A stretch of DNA of 18,971 nt from the NCBI GenBank assembly GCA_020851855.1, contig JADZBY010000696.1, forward strand, positions 1-18,971, given 5' to 3'. Source of the stretch: Anaerolineae bacterium. GTDB lineage: Bacteria > Chloroflexota > Anaerolineae > Aggregatilineales > UBA2796. Shown piece after piece: positions 1 through 7,224 of the stretch. The translations under genes were made by a program, and so were the position numbers. Position 1 is the first letter of the stretch. Each line of letters begins with the position of its first letter. The notes beneath the pieces were generated by a model. That model saw only the letters and a program-made list of their open reading frames with translations, was not told the origin of the DNA and searched no databases.

Positions 1-35
1 AAAATGCAACCCATCTTGAATGGCCAGAAGGTCGT

Positions 36-513
36 GTTTCAGTGCCCCGAAGGGCGTTGGGCTGCGCGCAACCAGGGCGCGACGTCGGTGTTGGGCTTGG
101 CGACAGGCAGGTTCAGTGCCCCGAAGGCCGTGGGGCTGCGCGCAACCCGGTGCGATTGGCGCGGGCAGAGGGGAGACAGACGTTTCAGTGCCCCGAAGGG
201 CGTTGGGCTGCGCGCAACCTCCGACACACGAACAACCCCGAAGCGGACTTAGCTGTTTCAGTGCCCCGAAGGGCGTTGGGCTGCGCGCAACCGAGGCGAC
301 GATGGACATCAAGCTATCTGTCATCCTGGGGTTTCAGTGCCCCGAAGGGCGTTGGGCTGCGCGCAACCGGCTGCCACACGTTGGCCGTGATGGTGTTCTG
401 CCGTTTCAGTGCCCCGAAGGGCGTTGGGCTGCGCGCAACCTCGTTACGAGTCGGTCGAAGACTAGCAACTTTAGGGTTTCAGTGCCCCGAAGGGCGTTGG
501 GCTGCGCGCAACC
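36..513 (-). CRISPR. CRISPR array, 7 visible repeats of 38 nt
   Basis: Repeats lie at 36-73, 110-147, 182-219, 255-292, 331-368, 403-440 and 476-513. Six are identical and one (110-147) is decayed. The six spacers are 36, 34, 35, 38, 34 and 35 nt and unlike each other. On the plus strand the repeat begins GTTTCAGTGCCCCGAAGG and ends GCGCGCAACC. The minus-strand sense is favoured because it ends in ACTGAAAC, the usual 8-nt 5' handle of Cas6-processed crRNA, preceded by a GCCC-TTCG-GGGC hairpin with the very stable C(UUCG)G loop. The leader and cas genes are also on that side (514 onward). Bases 1-35 are spacer-sized, so the array may continue past the left edge. Confidence 0.97.
110..147 (-). 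repeat. Degenerate CRISPR repeat within the array
   Basis: This second repeat differs from the consensus at three positions: T to G at repeat position 2, G to C in the AAGGGCG segment, and T to G in the GTTGGG segment. In the minus-strand RNA the hairpin 5' arm becomes GGCC opposite GGGC, which breaks one pair, and the handle becomes ACTGAACC instead of ACTGAAAC. It lies near the leader-distal end, where repeat decay is common, although the visible repeat beyond it (36-73) is perfect. Confidence 0.9.
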
Positions 514-833
514 CCCGGACCGCGATGGACCTCTCACAGGTCATTTTACACCCATGTCCCGTCTTGCGCCTCAGGAAGGGGCCTTGGCGGGGCCTGTTTT
601 TCGCGGACCGCTTATCAGTATACACCACTTTCTCCCTTTTTCCCGAGGATCGATTCTTGTCGAAAAAGCAGGGGGATCCTCGGAATCCGTACAAACCGGG
701 GTTCTGGGCAGACCAGTTCTTGAGATTCGGCGTAATAATCCGGTTGTGAAATTTACGCGACATGTTCGACTGACTCGTTTTTATCGGAAGGAATCCGACC
801 GATCCTCGGAAAGCGCCCCAAAATGGCCCGGTC
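514..833 (-). promoter_or_regulatory. CRISPR leader of the active array (leader A)
   Basis: This stretch has no gene and lies between the leader-proximal repeat (476-513) and the stop codon of cas4 (834-836), the expected place for a leader of a minus-strand array. It is less GC-rich than its surroundings, with several A and T tracts. The block 722-813 matches 10441-10532 at 72 of 92 positions without gaps, with shared words such as TTACGCGACA, CGACTGACTCG and GATCCTCGGAAAG. The word TCACAGG at 534-540 lies at the same distance from the repeat as its counterpart at 10425-10431. No clear -35/-10 pair could be assigned, so the pre-crRNA promoter is inferred from position and conservation. Confidence 0.75.
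644..682. repeat. Inverted repeat CGAGGATC / GATCCTCG inside leader A
   Basis: CGAGGATC at 644-651 and GATCCTCG at 675-682 are perfect 8-bp inverted arms separated by 23 bases. Similarity extends a few bases outward (TTCCCGAGGATC against ATTCCGAGGATC). The same GATCCTCGGAA word recurs at 801-811 and in the fossil leader at 10520-10530. The element falls in the 172-bp part of leader A that the fossil leader lacks. It could be a protein-binding site or part of a small insertion. Confidence 0.5.
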
Positions 834-1454
834 TCATACGTCATTGCAGAAACGACGGAACTCGCAGTCGCGGCACTTGGCCCGCGCCCGGACCGGCGGC
901 GGCATGCTCTCGGCCCGGATCATCGTGCGCATCGCCGCCAGCATGCGCAGGATCGCGCCGCGCCGCTCCGCAGTGATGTCGACCGGGACGAGCGAGCGGC
1001 GCGCGATCAGATAGATGTATCCCGTCGTGACCGTCGCGCCGAACTGGACCTCGACCAGCATGGCATAGGCCGTGATCTGGACCCTGAAGGACTCGCTGAC
1101 CGCCTTGGAGAGCTTGTAATCCACCGGCAGATAGACTCCACCCGGCGCGATGACCAGCTCGTCGATCTCCCCGCGCAGCCGCAGCGCCGCCGATTCGACG
1201 CGCACGGCAAAGCGTCGCTCGCCGTCGGGCAGGCCGTATTCACGCAAGGACCGCCGTCGGGCGCGCTCCCGCTCCCGCTCGTGGGCGTCGTCGCCCGCGT
1301 CCATCTTGTAGGTGCGCGGGCGCACGGCGGGCCACAGGTGCTCGAAGAAGGTGAAGCGCGGGCAGTGGGCGTGCTGCTTCAGGTCGGTCACGGTCAGGAA
1401 GTCGAGAGTCGCCTCTTCCGCCAGCGGCGCATCAGAAGGGATAAGCGTTTCCAT
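834..1454 (-). CDS. cas4: Cas4, RecB-family exonuclease of CRISPR adaptation
   Basis: Cas4 trims prespacers and helps select and orient PAM-bearing ends together with Cas1-Cas2. The 206-residue product has the RecB-like nuclease signature: GEID with Asp98, VDYK with Asp112 and Lys114, then Gln126 and Tyr130 in QITAY. Four cysteines (Cys31 in HAHCPR; Cys194, Cys197 and Cys203 in CRDCEFRRFC) fit the family's 4Fe-4S cluster. The ATG at 1454 was chosen because AAGGGA lies just upstream and the protein then begins shortly before the conserved first cysteine; an open frame runs further upstream but is cas2 sequence read in another frame. It overlaps the 3' end of cas2 by 23 bp and is the last gene of the type I-B operon. 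The leader starts right after its stop. Confidence 0.95.
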   Translation of the reverse strand: METLIPSDAPLAEEATLDFLTVTDLKQHAHCPRFTFFEHLWPAVRPRTYKMDAGDDAHERERERARRRSLREYGLPDGERRFAVRVESAALRLRGEIDELVIAPGGVYLPVDYKLSKAVSESFRVQITAYAMLVEVQFGATVTTGYIYLIARRSLVPVDITAERRGAILRMLAAMRTMIRAESMPPPVRARAKCRDCEFRRFCNDV

Positions 1455-1782
1455 CGGGGTCCCTTTCAGGCAATGGCGCGGGCGGCTCTGGCGCGGATGG
1501 CGGCAGATCGCCGCTTTCGACGGGCGAATCGGTTGCGTCGTCGTTGCGTACCTCAAAACGGCGTTCCCAATCTGTGCCACATACGGGCACGAGCAGCAGC
1601 GCGCCCGGCGAGTCGCCCAACAGTGCGGTCAGTTTCAGCATGAGCATCTCCTGGTGGTTGCGCGACAGCTCCCCGATGAAGGCGCTGTACTGCGTGCGGT
1701 CCAGGCCGAAGTTCAGGCACTCGTCCGCGACCTTGTTGCGGATCCGGTCGCTGGTGATGTCGTAGAGCAAGATGACGTGCAC
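1432..1782 (-). CDS. cas2: Cas2, adaptation-complex subunit, with extended C-terminal tail
   Basis: Cas2 dimers bridge two Cas1 dimers in the spacer-integration complex. The N-terminus MHVILLYDITSDRIR is the typical first beta strand with Asp8, followed by a ferredoxin-like fold to about residue 77. Start is GTG at 1782, preceded by GGAG at six bases. At 116 residues it is longer than the usual 85-100, because residues 78-116 form a proline- and acid-rich tail (for example PPSAPEPPAPLPERD). That tail is partly encoded by the segment overlapping the cas4 start. It is separated from cas1 by 366 bp of palindromic non-coding DNA, unusual for two genes that are normally adjacent. Confidence 0.93.
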   Translation of the reverse strand: MHVILLYDITSDRIRNKVADECLNFGLDRTQYSAFIGELSRNHQEMLMLKLTALLGDSPGALLLVPVCGTDWERRFEVRNDDATDSPVESGDLPPSAPEPPAPLPERDPDGNAYPF

Positions 1783-1898
1783 GGTTCACTCCAGAATGCG
1801 GCCTCACCCCTGGCCCTCGTGAGGCGCATCTTTACCCTCACTCCCCCGGCTAACAGGGGTAGGTTTTAACGTTTTGCTCCTTTGCCCCTCGGCCCCAG

Positions 1899-1970
1899 CC
1901 CCTTCTCCCCGCTCAGCCACCCCACAAACGCAAAGCCGTTTGTGGGGACCCCGACGGCGGGGAGAAGGGG
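1899..1970. repeat. Nested perfect palindrome between cas2 and cas1
   Basis: Outer arms CCCCTTCTCCCCGC (1899-1912) and GCGGGGAGAAGGGG (1957-1970) are exact complements over 14 bp. Inner arms CCCCACAAACG (1920-1930) and CGTTTGTGGGG (1937-1947) pair over 11 bp around a 6-base loop. No T tract follows on either strand, so it is not a textbook terminator. A mobile palindromic element or an RNA-stabilising hairpin in the cas mRNA are the main options. Confidence 0.75.
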
Positions 1971-2030
1971 GAAGACTTTTTGAGAGGCCTGCCCCTCAAA
2001 CTGCCCTCTTGTTGAATACCTACCCTTGTG

Positions 2031-2142
2031 AGCACTCCCCCGGCCCGTCTCTGCCTTAGGGCGAGAGGGGAGAGGAGGCGCATCCAGCCTTGCGGTCCCC
2101 CTCTACCATGTACTCATGGGAGAGGGGATCAAGGGGTGAGGG
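2031..2142. mobile_element. MITE-like palindromic repeat, copy A
   Basis: About 112 bp that match the copy at 3225-3334, including shared words GGGCGAGAGGGGAG, CCTTGCGGTCCCCCTCT and GGGGTGAGGG. The ends are imperfect inverted repeats (CACTCCCCCGG on the left, GGGGTGAG on the right). There is no coding capacity. GC-rich palindromes beginning with CTCACCCC-like ends are familiar from Chloroflexota genomes. A transposase that would mobilise it is not visible in the window. Confidence 0.7.
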
Positions 2143-2148
2143 CTGTCT

Positions 2149-3183
2149 TCATCCCTCCGCCTGAAACGGCGTATAGGCGTCCAGCTCGCCGCGCAAGAAG
2201 ACCGCGATCTGGCGCGCCTGGGCCTGGATGGCGTGCCGCAGCGCGATACGCTCGTTGGCGCCGTTAGCCGCGCGCACCGGCGAGTCGAGGTGCTCCACGA
2301 TTTTCGTGGCAAAGTCGCGCCGCACGCCGTCTGCCAGCCGCCCATGTTCGTCCATCGGCACGGCGTAGCGACGCGCCAGCAGCCCGATCACCGGGCGGTC
2401 GACGGCAATCTGGCGGAACTCCTCAACCAGATCGAGCGCCAGGCTGGGTTTGCCGGGCCGGTCGGCGTGCAGGAACCCGGCATAAGGGTCCAGCCCGGCC
2501 AGGATGACGGCGCGCTCGGCCTGCGCGTACAGGATGCCATAGCCATAATTGAGCAGGCTATTGACCGGGTCGGTCGCGCCGCGCCCAATGCGCCCCGGCC
2601 AGGCATACTCGGCGGGAATCATCTGCGCCGCGCCGTCCCAGTACAGGCGGGCGGCCATGCCTTCCAGGCCCATGAGCGTCTCGCGCGCCTCGTCCAGCGG
2701 CGCGACGGGCAGCGCGGCGATGCGGTCAGAATAGGCCAGCACGTCGGCGGCCTGGTTGAGCAGGGCTGGCTCCTGGTCTGGCGCGCTCTCCCGCCGCAGA
2801 CGCGCCCAGTAACGCAGCGTGGCAGCCTGGTTGCCGATCTTGGCCGCGCTTATGGCTGCCGCCAGAAGGTAGCCGTGCGCCGTGTGGTAGGCCAGAAGCT
2901 GCGCGCGTCGGGTCAGCACCGTGCCGACCAGTCCGGCGGCGTACAGGCTGGCGTACACGTCGCCCAAGCCATCCATGAAGACGATGGGGATGCCGCGCTC
3001 GCAGCAGGCGGCGATGGCGTCGGCGGAGATGCTGACGCCCATGCTGGCGATAGTCACGCTCTGCAGGTGCATGAGCGGAGCCTGGGCCAGCGTGTCGCCG
3101 CCCTGGGTCAGCTTGAGCCGCTCGCTGTACTTCCCGATGTGCGTGCCGAATTGATCGGCAACCAGATGCTTGACAACGGGCAT
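2149..3183 (-). CDS. cas1: Cas1, CRISPR integrase
   Basis: Cas1 is the metal-dependent integrase that inserts prespacers at the leader-proximal repeat, acting with Cas2 and Cas4. The 344-residue product has the N-terminal beta domain (about 1-80) and the helical catalytic domain. Catalytic residues are recognisable as Glu174 in MGLEGMAARLYW, His239 in AGFLHADRPGKPSLA, and Glu254 in DLVEEFRQ. The ATG at 3183 is supported by a strong GGAGGTG at 3187-3193. An in-frame upstream extension of 13 codons would bypass this site and adds nothing conserved. It sits between two copies of the MITE-like repeat, detached from cas3 by 156 bp and from cas2 by 366 bp. Confidence 0.97.
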   Translation of the reverse strand: MPVVKHLVADQFGTHIGKYSERLKLTQGGDTLAQAPLMHLQSVTIASMGVSISADAIAACCERGIPIVFMDGLGDVYASLYAAGLVGTVLTRRAQLLAYHTAHGYLLAAAISAAKIGNQAATLRYWARLRRESAPDQEPALLNQAADVLAYSDRIAALPVAPLDEARETLMGLEGMAARLYWDGAAQMIPAEYAWPGRIGRGATDPVNSLLNYGYGILYAQAERAVILAGLDPYAGFLHADRPGKPSLALDLVEEFRQIAVDRPVIGLLARRYAVPMDEHGRLADGVRRDFATKIVEHLDSPVRAANGANERIALRHAIQAQARQIAVFLRGELDAYTPFQAEG

Positions 3184-3186
3184 ATT

Positions 3187-3193
3187 CACCTCC
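3187..3193 (-). promoter_or_regulatory. Ribosome binding site of cas1
   Basis: On the minus strand this reads GGAGGTG, three bases before ATATG, so it fixes the cas1 start at 3183. It is the strongest Shine-Dalgarno in the type I operon, in keeping with cas1 being uncoupled from cas3. Confidence 0.75.
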
Positions 3194-3224
3194 GGCGATT
3201 TGCCAGCCCGCCCTTTCGACAACT

Positions 3225-3334
3225 CTCACTCCCCTGGCCCCTCTCTCCCTCAGGGCGAGAGGGGAGCAAGGGCGCGTCCGGCCTTGCGGTCCCCCTCTCG
3301 CATGAGTACACGGTAGAGGGGTCAGGGGTGAGGG
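3225..3334. mobile_element. MITE-like palindromic repeat, copy B
   Basis: About 110 bp, homologous to 2031-2142. It starts CTCACTCCCCTGGCCCCTCT and ends AGAGGGGTCAGGGGTGAGGG, which are inverted repeats of each other. It fills most of the gap between the cas3 stop and the cas1 start. The 16-base tip between the CCCCTCT and AGAGGGG arms (3299-3314) is inverted compared with copy A (2105-2120). Confidence 0.72.
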
Positions 3335-3339
3335 TTTCA

Positions 3340-5583
3340 TTACTCTGCTTCATCGTTCTCAAGCTGAAGGCCGGTCAGAGCGTCATAGGGCGCGTCGACG
3401 AAGAACAGGTCGTCGCCTTCGCCCTGCCAGGCCCGGCCCTGGTCTTGTAGCATCACGTACTGCCACCACGCCAGCGGCACGAGCAGCGTCGACGCGCCGA
3501 TGGGATCGTTGTTCAGTGTGGCGCGGTACTCATCTTCCAGGTCGAGCGGCAGAACCTCCACACCGTCGAAGTGTGCGGAGAAGGCGCGGAACAGCCCCTC
3601 GTCTGCGGATTGGAACGGGCGCAAATCGTCCAGCACGGCGCGGCGGAACTCTGTCTGTTTGGCCGTGTACCGCGCCCGCCAGCCCTCGGCAATCGCGCCC
3701 CGGTACACCTGCGCCAACCCCGCCGAAACGCGCGCCTCGTCCACCGGCTGCCCGTCCCAGCCGCGCAGCACATCCAGCCCGGCCTCGACCAGCGCCGGAT
3801 CGTAGACCGGGCGGCGGTCGGCGCGGCCTGTCGGCTGGTCATACACGTGTACCGGAGCCAACGCCGCCGGGTTGGGTTTGCGGTTCACCCGGCCAAAACG
3901 CTGCACCAGGGCCTCCAGCGGCGCAGGATCGCTGAACAGCGTGTCGAAGCTCAGGTCCAGGCTGACTTCGATGACCTGCGTGGCGACGACGATGGGTCGT
4001 GGCTGGCTTGCTTCCGTCGGATGCGCGCCGACGCCAAACAGGCGCAACAACTCCCGCTCGTGATCCCAGCGGTCGCGCGCGCTGAACCGGCTGTGTAGCA
4101 CGTGTGTCTCGATTCCGAGTGCGTTGAGCGCGCCGCCAATCGCCCGCGCCCGGCGCACCGTGTTCACCGTGACCAGCACGGCCTGCCCGGTCCGCCGCGC
4201 GGCGACGATGGCGTCCAGGTCGTCGGCCAGATCGCCGGGGCGCAGGCGCACGACGTGGCGGCGGAAATCGGCGAAGGTGCGCGCGCTGGCGCGGAGCATG
4301 TGGAGTTCGGGCAGCGCCTCGCATAGCGCCGCCTGGACGAGCGGCGGCAGCGTGGCCGTCATGATCAGGGGACGGATAGTGATATGGCGGCGCAAGAAGC
4401 CCAGCGTCTCCACGATCATCGCCAGCCGGGCCGGGTCATAGGCGTGAATCTCGTCCACGATGAGCAGCGCGGCGTGCATATCGGCCAGCGTCGCCTCGAA
4501 GCCCTTGAACTGGTACGCGGCGCGCAGCAATTGATACGGGCTGGTGACGCGGATCGGGTAGGCGTGCAGCCGGGCCACGTTCAGACGCTCCGTCGCGTCG
4601 CGGGCGGCGTCCGGCGGCGCATGGTGCTCGTCAAGCAGGCGGCGGTACAGAGATTGCAGCGCCCGACCATGCTGCAAGCCGACATCCTCGGCGGGCGCGA
4701 CGTTTTCAAGGCGGCGCTGCATGGCGTCCATGCTGGCGCGGTAGGGCAGCAGGTACAGCAGCCGCGCTGCCGGGGCCTGCGCTGCCCAGAGCAGCGCCGC
4801 TTCCGTCTTCCCGGAGCCGGTCGGCGCAACGAGCAGCGCCGGGCGTCCGGCGAGTGCGGCGCAACGGGGCTGGTGCGCAAACGGCGCTGGCCCGATGCGC
4901 TCCCAGATGCGCCGGGCGTCCAGGTTCAGCGGCGTGAAGTCCCGCGTCTGGGCCGAGGCGGCGTGGTCGGCCAGGATCATGCCACCCCGGAGCATGATGG
5001 CCTGCACATAGTCGGGGTGGGCCGCGCCCTGTTCGTGGAGCGGAGTCAGCCACGTTTCGAAGTAGGACAGCGCCTTGTGGATGACATCGGGCGTGGGCAG
5101 GGCAAAGGGCCGAATTCTCGGCGGCTCTTGCAGCTCGGCGAACGCGCCGACCAGCCAGTCGTACCAGGCATGCGCAGCCGCCGGGTCGAGGCCGTCCAGC
5201 AGTTGCACAGCGCGATCATCCGTCGGGTTGCTGCGCGGACGGTAGCGTTCCAGGATGAACGCGGCATCGCGGTGGTGCGTGGCAATGGCCGCGATCACCC
5301 AGGGCAGGTCGCCGCCGAAGTCGAACCACTGCACGAAGGCAAGGGACAGCACTTCGTGTCGCAGGCCCCAGCGTTCACGCCGAGAGCGCAGCCCGCGCTG
5401 AAAACCCGGCGCGAGCTTGCCGCCGTCGTGCAGCAAGGCGGCATACGCGAGGCGCTGCCATAAGCGCGGGTATTCCGGCAGCGGGCGCAGTGTGGCGAGT
5501 TGTTCGACGCGAGCCAGAACGCGCAGGCTGTGCGTCGTCAGGCGCTCTTTGGGCCGCGCCAGGATGCGGCTGAGTTCGGCCAT
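3340..5583 (-). CDS. cas3: Cas3, HD nuclease-helicase of type I interference
   Basis: Cas3 is recruited by target-bound Cascade and unwinds and degrades the DNA. The 747-residue protein has an N-terminal HD nuclease domain (His18, His52-Asp53 in LLHDGGK, His76, His103-His104 in ATHHRD). A superfamily 2 helicase follows: Walker A APTGSGKT at 253-260, the DExH box DEIH at 377-380, motif III MTATLPP at 408-414, ATQVIEVSLDLSFD at 534-547 and motif VI QRFGRVNR at 561-568. All expected catalytic residues are present and the length suits a fused HD-helicase Cas3, so it should be active. It starts 13 bp after the cas5 stop, in the same operon. A MITE-like repeat follows its stop. Confidence 0.97.
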   Translation of the reverse strand: MAELSRILARPKERLTTHSLRVLARVEQLATLRPLPEYPRLWQRLAYAALLHDGGKLAPGFQRGLRSRRERWGLRHEVLSLAFVQWFDFGGDLPWVIAAIATHHRDAAFILERYRPRSNPTDDRAVQLLDGLDPAAAHAWYDWLVGAFAELQEPPRIRPFALPTPDVIHKALSYFETWLTPLHEQGAAHPDYVQAIMLRGGMILADHAASAQTRDFTPLNLDARRIWERIGPAPFAHQPRCAALAGRPALLVAPTGSGKTEAALLWAAQAPAARLLYLLPYRASMDAMQRRLENVAPAEDVGLQHGRALQSLYRRLLDEHHAPPDAARDATERLNVARLHAYPIRVTSPYQLLRAAYQFKGFEATLADMHAALLIVDEIHAYDPARLAMIVETLGFLRRHITIRPLIMTATLPPLVQAALCEALPELHMLRASARTFADFRRHVVRLRPGDLADDLDAIVAARRTGQAVLVTVNTVRRARAIGGALNALGIETHVLHSRFSARDRWDHERELLRLFGVGAHPTEASQPRPIVVATQVIEVSLDLSFDTLFSDPAPLEALVQRFGRVNRKPNPAALAPVHVYDQPTGRADRRPVYDPALVEAGLDVLRGWDGQPVDEARVSAGLAQVYRGAIAEGWRARYTAKQTEFRRAVLDDLRPFQSADEGLFRAFSAHFDGVEVLPLDLEDEYRATLNNDPIGASTLLVPLAWWQYVMLQDQGRAWQGEGDDLFFVDAPYDALTGLQLENDEAE

Positions 5584-5596
5584 GCGCTTCTCTATC

Positions 5597-6256
5597 TCAC
5601 TGGAAACTCAGCCACGCCACGGCCCGGCCTGCGCCGCGCCAGGTGGGCGCGTCGGGGTCCACCCACTGCGGCCCAGCCTCCGCGGTGAGCGGCGTGCGGT
5701 CCCGGATTAGCGCGTACTGATCCCAGGCCACGGCGCGTTCTGCCGTCAGGTAGCGCGGCATGGTCAGCGCGATCATGCCGCCGACCTGCCCGGCCAGCGT
5801 GTAAGGCAGCAGCGTATGTTCGGCATACGCAGGCGTGGTCCGGCGCAAGGCAATCACCTCGACGGCGCTGTAACGCATCAGGTCCTGGGAGCGGCCAAGG
5901 GTCACGACGTAGCGCGGGCGCTGAAAGGCGGCCAGCCAGTCGGGCCGGTCGATGTACAGCGTCAGGTGTGGCCGGAACAGCAAATCGCGCCGGAAGGGCG
6001 AGAGTTTGGCCTCTCGCCCGAACAGGTGAATGTGCTCGTAGTCCGTGAATCGCCCCTCACTGGTGAAGTGCAGCGCGACGCGGAACGAGTCCGGGGGCGC
6101 GAGCCTGCCCAGCGCGCTGCACACGTGGCCGTACACCGTCGCGGGCGGCGGCAGCGCATACGTTGGCTGTACGCCCTGGACGAAGTGCGGGTAGCGGAAG
6201 GACGTGACCGGCCCTTCCACCACCACACGCAGCGCGTCGAGCGTTTCGCCCGTCAT
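5597..6256 (-). CDS. cas5: Cas5, Cascade subunit (type I-B, Cas5t-like)
   Basis: Cas5 caps the 5' handle of the crRNA in the Cascade complex. The 219-residue RAMP protein shows the typical N-terminal strand with GPVTSFRYP (15-23) and the segment YALPPPATVYGHVCSALG (33-50), where Cas5 proteins contact the handle. The ATG at 6256 overlaps the cas7 stop as ATGA. An upstream in-frame start at 6280 is possible but would overlap cas7 more and lacks conserved sequence. Its place between cas7 and cas3 is standard for type I-B. The subtype call rests mainly on the neighbouring Cst1 and Cst2 proteins. Confidence 0.93.
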   Translation of the reverse strand: MTGETLDALRVVVEGPVTSFRYPHFVQGVQPTYALPPPATVYGHVCSALGRLAPPDSFRVALHFTSEGRFTDYEHIHLFGREAKLSPFRRDLLFRPHLTLYIDRPDWLAAFQRPRYVVTLGRSQDLMRYSAVEVIALRRTTPAYAEHTLLPYTLAGQVGGMIALTMPRYLTAERAVAWDQYALIRDRTPLTAEAGPQWVDPDAPTWRGAGRAVAWLSFQ

Positions 6257-7224
6257 TCCAGCCACTCCGGGTGCTGCCACAGGGCGTGGATGGCCGCCTC
6301 GAACGCCTGCCGTGGATGAATCACGGCGATGCCCCGTTCGGTGAGCGACGCATAGGCGCTGTCCATGAAGCCCTGGCGCAAGCCGACGAACAGCGGCGAG
6401 TACAGGTCGTCCTGATAGGCGGTCAGCGCCTCGTCAAGCGCCTGTGCATTGAGTGACGGCTGCGGCGTGGGGGCGATCAGGTGCATGAACGGGTTGTTCC
6501 CGCCGCGCAGCACCGCCATTGCCACGAACGACGGCGACACGTCGGTGCAGTGCAGGGTCTGTTTGGCCCCGCCCTCCAACCGGCCAAAGGCGCGCAGCAG
6601 ACTGGCGATGCGCGCCAGCCGGGCTTCGATGGGCAACCGGTACGTCTCATGCTCCGGCAGACGCTCCAGCTCATGCTCGGCGGCGTACGCCTGCTGCTCG
6701 TCGCTCAGGTTACGGAATCCGGCTCGGTCCTGGTTCGTGAACGTGCCTACCGCCGACAGGTCAAGCGAGAACGCGCCGACAAGCGTCGCCCGGTAGAACT
6801 CGTGCGCGTGCAGGACCGGGTCGCCGGGCATACGCGCCATCACGCCGAAGTCCTCCACGATCTCGGCGGGCGCCGCGGCGACCAGTGTGCTGGTGCGGAA
6901 CGGCGCGACGCGGGTCAGCGATGCGCCCTTCTCGGCGCGCATGTAGCCGAACAGGTCGTCGTCCCAGAAGGTGATAGGGTCGCCTTCGGTGTACGCCTGC
7001 TGGCGGTTGCCCTTGCCGCGATACACGGGCGATGCCTTCCAGTCCGTGTCATAGCGGCGCAGCGTCTCGCGCAGCCAGAAGCGCACCGCCTGCGCGGAGA
7101 CGTAAGGGTATTCCCGCTGCTGGACACGGATGGCCTTCACGGTGGCTTTGATTTCTTCGCCTTCACCGTTGTTCAGGGCGGATGCGGGCGCATTGATGGC
7201 GTATACACCGGTCAAGAAGTTCAT
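6253..7224 (-). CDS. cas7i: Cas7 of type I-B (Cst2/DevR family), Cascade backbone
   Basis: This subunit polymerises along the crRNA spacer to form the Cascade backbone. The N-terminus of the 323-residue product, GVYAINAPASALNNGEGEE (6-24) followed by YPYVSAQAVRFWLRETL (39-55), is the hallmark of the Cst2/DevR branch of Cas7. Its start overlaps the cas8 stop as ATGA, and its stop overlaps the cas5 start the same way. cas8, cas7 and cas5 are thus translationally coupled. Nothing looks truncated. Confidence 0.95.
   Translation of the reverse strand: MNFLTGVYAINAPASALNNGEGEEIKATVKAIRVQQREYPYVSAQAVRFWLRETLRRYDTDWKASPVYRGKGNRQQAYTEGDPITFWDDDLFGYMRAEKGASLTRVAPFRTSTLVAAAPAEIVEDFGVMARMPGDPVLHAHEFYRATLVGAFSLDLSAVGTFTNQDRAGFRNLSDEQQAYAAEHELERLPEHETYRLPIEARLARIASLLRAFGRLEGGAKQTLHCTDVSPSFVAMAVLRGGNNPFMHLIAPTPQPSLNAQALDEALTAYQDDLYSPLFVGLRQGFMDSAYASLTERGIAVIHPRQAFEAAIHALWQHPEWLE

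Larger units (their letters stand above)
1783..2148. other. Non-coding insert between cas1 and cas2, rich in palindromes
   Basis: No convincing gene is seen here. The segment holds a short hairpin (GCCTCAC at 1801-1807 with GTGAGGC at 1819-1825), GC-rich fragments near 1801-1855 that resemble decayed ends of the MITE-like repeat described at 2031-2142, the large nested palindrome at 1899-1970, and that MITE copy itself. It looks like a hotspot where palindromic elements accumulated. Any transcript from cas1 to cas2 must cross these hairpins. Confidence 0.7.

Noticed and set aside
1..35. Another repeat at the very left edge, suggested by GCAACC at 6-11
   Set aside because: Only six bases match and they would leave a 24-nt spacer, too short for this array; the stretch is more likely a spacer or trailer.
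4..976. Long plus-strand open frames through the repeats, with products rich in repeated CPEGRWAARN-like units
   Set aside because: They are translations of the CRISPR repeats and leader; the periodicity comes from the 38-nt repeats, not a protein repeat.
1899..1970. Palindrome as a standard rho-independent terminator
   Set aside because: No T tract follows the stem on either strand, and cas2 and cas4 would be cut off from cas1 transcription without a visible new promoter.
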